From assembly GCA_031549115.1 (NCBI GenBank), contig JAVBQJ010000141.1, positions 1-10,037 of the forward strand: a DNA stretch of 10,037 nucleotides, written 5' to 3'. This document shows, piece by piece, positions 1 through 5,443 of this stretch. This stretch comes from JAVBQJ01 sp031549115. GTDB lineage: Bacteria; Verrucomicrobiota; Lentisphaeria; Victivallales; Victivallaceae. Made by a program: the position numbers and the translations under genes. Positions within the stretch are counted from its first letter, which is position 1. Each line of letters starts with the position of its first letter. Below the pieces are notes generated by a model, which saw only the letters and a program-made list of their open reading frames with translations, was not told the DNA's origin and made no database searches.

Positions 1-24
1 TTTTGCCGCCACCGGGCGGCAAAA
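1..24. repeat. Short perfect hairpin at window edge
   Basis: TTTTGCCGCC pairs perfectly with GGCGGCAAAA around the loop ACCG. The A and T tracts lie on the wrong sides for a rho-independent terminator on either strand. The sequence may continue outside the window. Confidence 0.5.
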
Positions 25-31
25 ACTCCTT

Positions 32-67
32 TCGGTCGCGAAAACGCTACCGCGTTTTCGTGACCGA
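32..67. repeat. Long hairpin beside repeat copy 1
   Basis: Bases 32-47 pair with 52-67 around a 4-base loop (TACC). This gives a 16 bp stem with a single G-T mismatch, which would be a G-U wobble in RNA. The stem starts with TCGGTCGCG and returns as CGTGACCGA. The corresponding part of the other repeat copy does not form this hairpin. It is not followed by a T-run on either strand, so it does not look like an ordinary intrinsic terminator, although it could still block or stabilise the 3' end of the minus-strand operon. Confidence 0.6.
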
Positions 68-230
68 CCCCCTCAGCGCGGGCCTTGCCCGCGCCGGTCG
101 CCGGGGGAGGCTCCATGCCGTGCTCCTTGGCGCGAGCTTCGCTGCGCCAATTCCTAACGGCATGGTCGCGCCTGACCGGCGCTCCGGCCCGTGCGCGCTC
201 ACGATGTGGACAGTGTTGCGATGGGCGCGC
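55..230 (+). repeat. GC-rich structured dispersed repeat, copy 1
   Basis: This copy matches, in inverted orientation, the sequence at 9796-9971. By eye the core (about 85-203) has about 10 differences in 119 bases. It holds three hairpins. The first has arms 76-83 and 87-94 with a 3-base loop. The second, 127-150, has a 7 bp outer stem (TTGGCGC/GCGCCAA) around a small AGC/GCT stem. The third, 168-182, has a GCGCC/GGCGC stem. The first hairpin is an 8 bp perfect stem in both copies although one base pair differs (G-C here, T-A in the other), so the fold rather than the sequence is kept. The similarity fades at about 230. No transposase or coding signal accompanies it. Its function is unknown; an extragenic repeat or a structured RNA are both possible. 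Confidence 0.75.
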
Positions 231-244
231 ATTCATCACTGGTC

Positions 245-1030
245 TTATGGCGTGCCGCCAGCCATGTCCGTTGCCACGCGTACGCCGGCCCATACAGCGA
301 GAATACTGCGGGCGTAGCGCTCCATGCCGGTGTCGTTGGGGTGCCATTGCACCGCGGGGTGCCCGCCGAAGCCGCGACACGCCGGATCGGTGGCGATCGC
401 TTCCACGGAAACGTAATCCAGGCCGAGTCCGGCGCATACTTCGGCGTAGATGGTGTCGATGTTTTTGACCCAGCCGGAATACGCTTCGCCGTTGGTCGGA
501 TACCAGACTCCGACGGCGATGATCCGTGGCGCGGGCTCCATGCCGTCAAAAGCGCGAAGGAGCCTTTCGTAGCCCGCCCGGACCTGTTCGGGATCTTTAT
601 GCGGCCCTTCGTGTTCGCCGGTCTGCACGATGATCAGATCCGGAGCGGGCATATCCGAGGCCACCAGCTTCCACGGATCGGCGAACGCCGGATCGGCGGT
701 GACCAGCTTATCCACATTGCCGAAGTAAAGCTCCACCGGGCGCTCCGGCAGCGCCTCCCGGATGGCCGCCGTCGTCAGGTGGGCGAAGTCGTTCGCCTCC
801 GACGATGCGGCCATTCCGGCCTCGTAGTTCCACAGGTAAGGCTCCGGCACGGCCGCGTGCCGGGTGATGCTGTTGCCGACGAAGAGAATCCGATAGGCGT
901 TCTCGGCGCCGTCCCGGCGGATTTGCGGCTCCGGCGGGACGAATACCGGATCGTCGAACGCGGGTTCCGGTTCCGCCGCGCTCAATCCGGCGACGCACAA
1001 CAAACACAGGACAAGCCTCAGATATTTCAT
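245..1030 (-). CDS. Secreted SGNH/GDSL-type hydrolase
   Basis: This 261-residue protein starts with a signal peptide: a basic start, a hydrophobic stretch LVLCLLCVAGL, and likely cleavage after SAA near residue 19. The catalytic serine sits in LFVGNSIT (Ser54, block I of the SGNH superfamily). The block V histidine is in WHPNDTG (His230, with Asp233). QTGEHEG (136-142) fills the place of the usual block III. Family members are esterases or lipases, often removing acetyl groups from carbohydrates. The substrate here cannot be read from the sequence. It is the last gene of the LacI operon, 24 bases after the pseudopilin gene. No clear Shine-Dalgarno site is seen, so translation may depend on coupling. 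Its last codons and stop (245-270) resemble part of the repeat at 9700-9724, so the C-terminus may have been altered by repeat sequence. An exported carbohydrate esterase role is inferred from neighbours. Confidence 0.85.
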   Translation of the reverse strand: MKYLRLVLCLLCVAGLSAAEPEPAFDDPVFVPPEPQIRRDGAENAYRILFVGNSITRHAAVPEPYLWNYEAGMAASSEANDFAHLTTAAIREALPERPVELYFGNVDKLVTADPAFADPWKLVASDMPAPDLIIVQTGEHEGPHKDPEQVRAGYERLLRAFDGMEPAPRIIAVGVWYPTNGEAYSGWVKNIDTIYAEVCAGLGLDYVSVEAIATDPACRGFGGHPAVQWHPNDTGMERYARSILAVWAGVRVATDMAGGTP

Positions 1031-1054
1031 GATGACGCGCGCTTTCGGACGGCT

Positions 1055-1723
1055 TTACGGATAGCGGGTGGTGGAATCCCAGAACGCTTTGTCATCGCCG
1101 CAAAGCCAGGCGTCGGCGGGCCAGCTGTCGAAGCGCCGCCTCTCGACGTGCCCGTCGACGAAGGTGATGTTGGCGTAATCGTTGTGCACGGCGGCCGGAT
1201 AAAAGCCCATGCCTTCGCGCAGCGAAGAGAAGCAGCTGTTCCAGGTCGTTTTCCGGTTGTCTTCGAACCCCGGCATCGGCACATGATCGGCCATCATTGC
1301 CGTCTCCGCGGGCGTCGGCACGCTGCTCAGGTCGCGGTCGCTCAAGCCGTACATCATCGCGTAGCAGATATCGGTGGTCCAGGTCGAATCCGCCGTCAGG
1401 TTGGAGGAGCCTGCCGGGCACAGATAGGTCCCGGAGGTCTTTCCGTCGCCTTTGGCGCCATACGGTCCGATATAAGGTGTGCCGAGCTGATCGTACCACC
1501 ATGTGCCGAACGCGGTCGGGAGGGTTTTGTGATCGTTGTTGTACATGTTCATGGCGAGGCCGAACTGCTTCAGATTGTTGACGCATTTGATGTTCTGCGC
1601 CGCGGCGCGCGCCTTCGAAAGCGCGGGGAGAAGCATGCTGGCGAGAATAGCGATAATCGCGATCACGACCAACAGTTCTATGAGTGTGAAGTAACGAGGT
1701 GTTGAAAAATTCCGGTTGTGCAT
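1055..1723 (-). CDS. Prepilin-type N-terminal cleavage/methylation protein with H-X9-DG motif
   Basis: This 222-residue protein has a type IV pilin/type II secretion pseudopilin-like N-terminus. A short basic leader (residues 1-11) is followed by FTLIELLVVIAIIAILASM, with the conserved Glu at +5 (Glu16). The residue before the cleavage site is Tyr11, not the classical Gly. The C-terminal part has His180 followed nine residues later by Asp190-Gly191 (HNDYANITFVDG), the H-X9-DG signature of a protein type very abundant in Lentisphaerota and Planctomycetota. Such proteins are expected to be processed by a prepilin peptidase and to lie on the outer side of the inner membrane; their true role is unknown. 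The middle part has four cysteines (47, 102, 120, 154). A weak AAAGAG ribosome site lies 7 bases upstream. The gene is 42 bases after the DUF4838 gene and 24 before the SGNH gene, so it belongs to the same operon. Confidence 0.9.
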   Translation of the reverse strand: MHNRNFSTPRYFTLIELLVVIAIIAILASMLLPALSKARAAAQNIKCVNNLKQFGLAMNMYNNDHKTLPTAFGTWWYDQLGTPYIGPYGAKGDGKTSGTYLCPAGSSNLTADSTWTTDICYAMMYGLSDRDLSSVPTPAETAMMADHVPMPGFEDNRKTTWNSCFSSLREGMGFYPAAVHNDYANITFVDGHVERRRFDSWPADAWLCGDDKAFWDSTTRYP

Positions 1724-1765
1724 GTTGTCACTCTTTCTATGTTGTTTGTTGCCGTTCTCCGGCGG

Positions 1766-3576
1766 TTATTGCCGCGCCTGCGCGAGTTCGCGCAAGCGAT
1801 TGATATAGAGTTCTTCGCGCAGATGGACCGGCGGATACTCGGATACGATCGCACTGTATTCCTCGAGCAGCGGCAGCCATTCCCCGGGGCCGGGGATGCG
1901 GTCGAACGAGCCGGCATGCGCCCGCACTTCGTCCGGGCGGGTCATCACGGTTTCGAGGAATACGAACCGGACCGGCAGCGCCAACCGCTGAAAACGGCGT
2001 TGCTCCAGTTTGCCGTCCCGCACCAGCGACTCCAATTGATCCATCAGCCGCAGTGCCCGCCCCAGCGTCGGCAGCGAAAGCCAACCGGTCGTATCGGGCT
2101 GGTAACAGGTGAATGGCCGGCCGGAAGCGGCAACCTCGTCTTCCAGCAGTTCGAGGTATTCACGGATGACCGGAGCCGCGGCCTCGCCGTAGTAGCCGTT
2201 CAGAAACTCATCCATCAATGCATTCATATCGACGCCCGGGTCCCACATCAGTTTGGACAGGAGCCACAGCCGCAGATCGGCCAGATCCGCCAGATAGGTG
2301 TCGTTGGCGCCGTGGAAAAACAGCGACACGACGCCGTGGTCGGCCAGAAACTGCAAATCGCGCTGCTGGCTGCGCAAATTCGGGAACGGCGCCAGCGCGT
2401 TGGAGTAATTGGCGCCATAGTGCCAGATCGACAGCTGCGGCGCAATCGCGCTCCAAGCCAGGAAATCATCGCGGAACGCGGCGTTTTCCGGGGCGTCGAG
2501 CGGCTTGGACAGGTCGCATTCGATCGAACAGAGCCGGACGATCACATTCGGTTCCGGCTGAATGTGGTGCGGCGCGGTACGGGTGTAACGGTAGGCCAGT
2601 GTATCGACTTGAACCTGCGGGTATTCGCGGGCAATCGCGGTCGCGGCCTCGTTGACCGCCATCAGCACGGCGCCGGAGGGGGAGCCGTAATAAGCATTCA
2701 GCGCCTGGCATTCGGGGCATTCGCACCCCTGCTCCTCGGCGTAGCTGTCGTTCTGCGAAATGGAGATCAGGCGCGGGTCGCGGTACTGGCGCAGCCGCGC
2801 CAGGGCGTTGGCGGTGAGTTCCCGGCGCAACTCCGGATTGCTCAGGCACAACTGGGCGGTCTCCGGCTCCGCATAGCGTTCGTTGCCGCGCAATTCGAAC
2901 CATTCCGGGTGTTGCCCGAAATAGGTTTCCTTCGGGATCAAGCCCGGAAAGGTGTGCACGAAGCCGATATAGGCGTCATGGCCGCCCAGCTCCGGCGGTA
3001 AATCGAAAAAGTGGCCGTTCAGCCGGAGGTGCGAAGCGAATTCCGGGTCGCTGTTGGCGGCGAAATAATGCGGCTCGCGTATCTTCAGTGGCGGCGCGTA
3101 ACGGATGTCCAGAGGTTCGGTTTCCACCACCTCCAGACGCGGCACGGCGGTGTCTTCCCGCGTCCACCAGCGAACGCCGAGGCGCTCGAGGAATTCGTAA
3201 ACCGCGTAAAGGGTGCCGCGGTCGGGGCCTCCGGTCAAAATGACATTGCCGTCCACGGTCCGCAGCAGGATTTCATCGGCGGCCAGCGTTTGCAGCCCGG
3301 TTTCGGGCAGCAGCGCGGCGGCGCTCCGGGAGGGGCCGACCAGAAGCGCCTTGCCGCCGGCGGGAAAGGCCGATTCCCGGAGGAGCGGCAGAGTGGCGCC
3401 GCCGATCCGGTTCAGGTAATCCTGAAGCTCCCGGGCGGCGTGTTCCTCCACCGGTGTGGGGCGTCCGGGATGACGATGGCATAGTCACTGGCGCCGTGAT
3501 CGATCAGCGGCATGGCTTGCACCCCGGTCCAGGTCAGCAATAGGAAGGGGATGCGGCGGCAGATTTTCCAACTCAT
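1766..3576 (-). CDS. DUF4838 (alpha-glucuronidase-like) protein, frameshifted near its 5' end
   Basis: The main frame (1766-3451, 561 residues from a GTG) lacks a natural start. The true start is ATG at 3576, preceded by a strong AAAGGAG site, and encodes a signal peptide (MSWKICRR, then IPFLLLTWTGVQA) and SDYAIVIPDAP. That frame goes wrong at a run of four Cs (GGGG on the plus strand, 3458-3461). One extra C would join it as PDAPTPVEEHAARELQ, giving 603 residues. DUF4838 traits follow: an N-terminal domain like that of GH67 alpha-glucuronidases, SISQNDSYAEEQ with a GCECPEC cysteine cluster (about residue 285 of the repaired protein), and a C-terminal FFHGAND...WLLSKLMWDP region. A role in polysaccharide or uronic acid breakdown is inferred from the family and operon; no activity can be read directly. 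The gap may be a real mutation, a slippage site or a sequencing error. Without repair, a GTG-started product would stay in the cytoplasm. Confidence 0.85.
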
Positions 3577-3600
3577 GATTCTCCTTTGAAGTTGCAATGC

Positions 3601-4644
3601 TCAGGATCGGCGCGGCGGCGCCACCGTATTGCCGGCTACCGGCACGACCGGAAGACAGTGGCGTCCGCGGATGTCTTCGTTTTTGAGATGCCGCAGCATC
3701 AGCTCGGCTCCGGTCTGTCCGACCCGGTAGGCCGGCGATGCGAAAGTGCACAACTGCATGCGGTTGAAGTTGCGGATATCGTCGCCGCCGGTCAGGGAAA
3801 AGTCTTCGGGGACGGACAATCCGCGCGCTTCGAGTTCGTCGACACACCCCCACGCGGCGGTATCGTTCGAAGCGACGATGGCGGTGGCGTCGGGGGCGTT
3901 TCGGAGCAGCTCCGCCGCCGCCCGGCGGCCGAAATCGTAGTCGTAACCGCAATCCGTGCTTTGGAAAGCCGGCTGCAGGCCGTGGCGCGCCAGCGTGTCG
4001 ATCACCCCCCGGTAGCGGGCGATACCGGCGGAGCCATGCAGCCATGGGCGCAGAATGGCGATCCGGCGGTGCCCGGCGGCCAGCAGCCGCCCGGTCATAT
4101 CACAGCTTCCGGCATAGTCGTCGGCCACAACCGAGGGGCATGGGGCGTCGGGCCAATCGTTCTGCAGCATGACCAGCGGAATTTTCTCATGAAGCAGCTC
4201 GTGGATGTAGCCGTCGTCCTGCAGGCAGCCCCAGAGGAAAATGGCGTCCACCATCCGGCTGCGGCACATCGACAGATGGCGCTGTTCCTGCAGAAACGCC
4301 GGAGTCAACTCGGTCAGCAGCAGTTGGATTCCGGCCCTGGCCAGAACGGAGTTGAGTCCGAGCAAACAGGAGCTGAACGGTTCGTCCATGACCGGATACG
4401 GCCTCCAGTGGCTGCAATCCTCCGGCGCGGAAAAGAATATGGTCATGGTGTTGGCGCGCCGGGCGAAGAGGCGCCGGGCATGCGCGTTGGGTTGATAGTG
4501 CATTTCCCGGCAGACCCGCAGAATGTGTTCCCGCTGCGCCTGGGACAAATACGGAGAGGGCGTGCTCTCCAAGGCACGGGAAACCGAGGCGGTGGACACC
4601 TGCGCCGCCTTGGCCACATCCCGGATATTGACTCGTTTTTCCAT
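3601..4644 (-). CDS. LacI-family transcriptional regulator
   Basis: This 347-residue protein opens with a LacI helix-turn-helix (VNIRDVAKAAQVSTASVSRA, residues 5-24). The hinge region follows (YQPNAHARRL, about 51-60). The rest is a periplasmic-binding-protein-like effector domain: SVVADDYAGSCDMTGRLLAAGHRRIAIL in the middle and TAIVASNDTAAWG...GLSVPEDFSLTGGDD towards the end. The usual GFDD near the hinge of the C-terminal lobe is GGDD here. Members bind a palindromic operator and release it, or occasionally bind it, in response to a sugar. The ATG is chosen because it gives the standard domain start, with AAGGAA about 8-13 bases upstream. It is the first gene of a four-gene operon (24 bases to the DUF4838 gene), behind a strong promoter with an operator palindrome, so it probably represses its own operon. 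The inducer is unknown; a sugar or uronic acid freed from a polysaccharide is the natural guess. Confidence 0.93.
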   Translation of the reverse strand: MEKRVNIRDVAKAAQVSTASVSRALESTPSPYLSQAQREHILRVCREMHYQPNAHARRLFARRANTMTIFFSAPEDCSHWRPYPVMDEPFSSCLLGLNSVLARAGIQLLLTELTPAFLQEQRHLSMCRSRMVDAIFLWGCLQDDGYIHELLHEKIPLVMLQNDWPDAPCPSVVADDYAGSCDMTGRLLAAGHRRIAILRPWLHGSAGIARYRGVIDTLARHGLQPAFQSTDCGYDYDFGRRAAAELLRNAPDATAIVASNDTAAWGCVDELEARGLSVPEDFSLTGGDDIRNFNRMQLCTFASPAYRVGQTGAELMLRHLKNEDIRGRHCLPVVPVAGNTVAPPRRS

Positions 4645-4657
4645 GCTGAATTTTCCT

Positions 4658-4677
4658 TATAGAAACATGTTACTATA
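4658..4677. promoter_or_regulatory. Candidate LacI-type operator
   Basis: This 20-base inverted repeat reads TATAG-AAACATGTTA-CTATA on the plus strand and is symmetric except for one position pair. The centre AACATGTT is a perfect palindrome. It starts two bases downstream of the -10 box and should overlap the transcription start of the operon, a typical place for repression. Even symmetry around a central dyad is usual for LacI-family sites, although the common central CG is absent (the centre is AT). Binding by the adjacent LacI-family protein is inferred. Confidence 0.7.
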
Positions 4678-4678
4678 A

Positions 4679-4707
4679 AGTATAGCCAACTTCGCGGCAA
4701 AAGTCAA
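4679..4707 (-). promoter_or_regulatory. Sigma70-type promoter of the LacI operon
   Basis: On the minus strand, TTGACT (4707-4702) is followed after exactly 17 bases by TATACT (4684-4679). Each box is one base from consensus. The ATG of the regulator lies 34 bases beyond the -10 box, leaving a short leader that contains the palindromic operator and the ribosome site. Confidence 0.75.
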
Positions 4708-4767
4708 GAGGGAGTGACGAAAAAATGGCAAAAATCGACTGAAACCGGCAATGGCGGGCGCGATCCA

Positions 4768-4789
4768 CATGATTCGGCCGTGGTTGCGC
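4768..4789. repeat. Fragment of the dispersed repeat family
   Basis: This 22-base stretch, beginning CATGATTC, matches 9779-9800 (the edge of repeat copy 2) with three mismatches, all transitions. Nothing else of the repeat is recognisable around it. It lies in the 267-base gap between the LacI promoter and the tRNA genes (4708-4974). Apart from the tRNA promoter and a small leader hairpin, I see nothing else in that gap. Confidence 0.45.
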
Positions 4790-4872
4790 GCCCACCAGCA
4801 AAAATCCCCCCTCCCGCCGCACCGGCCGCAGGCAATGATAAAATTCTTTTTCAAAAAAACAGATTCCTGAAC

Positions 4873-4900
4873 TTGCAAAAAACAAAAAGCAGGTTATCTT
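4873..4900 (+). promoter_or_regulatory. Probable promoter of the tRNA-Asp cluster
   Basis: TTGCAA (4873-4878) and TATCTT (4895-4900) are separated by 16 bases and lie about 75 bases before the first tRNA. A small hairpin with a GAAA loop (4918-4935) follows in the leader. The -10 box matches consensus at four of six positions, so the call is moderate. Confidence 0.5.
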
Positions 4901-4974
4901 ATGGGTACTTGATCGAGCGTCCGTGAAAACGGATGACCGGCAGGTAGTTTGGCGTGAGATACCGCAGATTATGC

Positions 4975-5051
4975 GGGGGAGTAGCTCAATTGGTTAGAGT
5001 ACCACCCTGTCACGGTGGATGTTGCGGGTTCGAGTCCCGTCTCTCTCGCCA
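4975..5051 (+). tRNA. tRNA-Asp(GTC), copy 1
   Basis: This is a complete 77-base tRNA cloverleaf. The acceptor is GGGGGAG/CTCTCTC (two G-U pairs), the D stem GCTC/GAGT, and the anticodon stem CCACC/GGTGG with loop CTGTCAC. The T arm is GCGGG/CCCGT with TTCGAGT. The discriminator is G and CCA is encoded. The anticodon GTC (5009-5011) reads aspartate codons GAC and GAU, and the G73 discriminator fits aspartate identity. It is the first of three identical genes. Confidence 0.97.
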
Positions 5052-5092
5052 CTTTTTTGCAAAAAATTCAAGCCGCATGGTTTCGATTATGC

Positions 5093-5169
5093 GGGGGAGT
5101 AGCTCAATTGGTTAGAGTACCACCCTGTCACGGTGGATGTTGCGGGTTCGAGTCCCGTCTCTCTCGCCA
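5093..5169 (+). tRNA. tRNA-Asp(GTC), copy 2
   Basis: It is identical to the first copy, with its anticodon at 5127-5129 and an encoded CCA. A 41-base spacer separates it from copy 1. The spacer begins with ACTTTTTTGCA after the CCA, as does the next one, and ends in GCATGGTTTCG-ATTATGC just before the tRNA. The repeat unit is therefore tRNA plus spacer, pointing to tandem duplication. It is probably cotranscribed with its neighbours and separated by RNase processing. Confidence 0.97.
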
Positions 5170-5217
5170 CTTTTTTGCAGAAAGTTTTTTTATTGACCGC
5201 ATGGTTTCGGATTATGC

Positions 5218-5294
5218 GGGGGAGTAGCTCAATTGGTTAGAGTACCACCCTGTCACGGTGGATGTTGCGGGTTCGAGTCCCGTCTCTCTCGCCA
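5218..5294 (+). tRNA. tRNA-Asp(GTC), copy 3
   Basis: It is identical to the other two copies, with its anticodon at 5252-5254 and an encoded CCA. It lies 48 bases after copy 2, and its upstream spacer shares GCATGGTTTCGGATTATGC with that of copy 2 (one base longer). The T-rich stretch 5296-5308 straight after it may end the transcript, but no separate hairpin precedes it. Confidence 0.97.
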
Positions 5295-5319
5295 CTTTTT
5301 CTTTTTTTCGGATTCCTCC

Positions 5320-5350
5320 TTGCCTGAAGTATAGATGCGGCGACTATAAT
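5320..5350 (+). promoter_or_regulatory. Possible promoter of pepF
   Basis: A perfect -10 box TATAAT lies at 5345-5350. The best -35 candidate is TTGCCT (5320-5325), 19 bases upstream, which is a long spacer. The position between the tRNA cluster and the ribosome site of pepF is sensible. Confidence 0.45.
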
Positions 5351-5443
5351 ATTTCCTGCGTTTCCCGTATGCCGGGATTGACTTCGGACGGCAGCGGCGC
5401 TATTTTATGAGGTAATTCATTTTTTATGAGGAGGATTATAATA

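Noticed and set aside
1..24. Rho-independent terminator for the minus-strand operon
   Set aside because: The hairpin has T's before and A's after the GC stem on both strands, the reverse of a terminator.
191..1705. Plus-strand open frame of 504 codons
   Set aside because: It lies antisense to the SGNH and pseudopilin genes, both of which have clear motifs. The long frame is a product of high GC content, and its translation is rich in Arg, Gly and His with no domain.
1718..3001. Plus-strand open frame of 427 codons
   Set aside because: It is antisense to the DUF4838 gene, whose own frame has family motifs. The product is rich in Gln and Arg and has no recognisable fold.
3412..3597. A separate small gene of 61 codons
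   Set aside because: Its frame holds the signal peptide and first conserved strand of the DUF4838 protein, so it is the 5' end of that gene cut off by the frameshift. The TTG at 3597 is not needed, since the ATG at 3576 has the ribosome site.
4975..5294. CRISPR-like array (three repeats with spacers of 41 and 48 bases)
   Set aside because: The repeated unit is a complete tRNA-Asp gene and the spacers resemble each other.
5426..5443. Upstream ATG as the pepF start
   Set aside because: The strong AGGAGG site lies between this ATG and the one at 5444, so it can serve only the later start.
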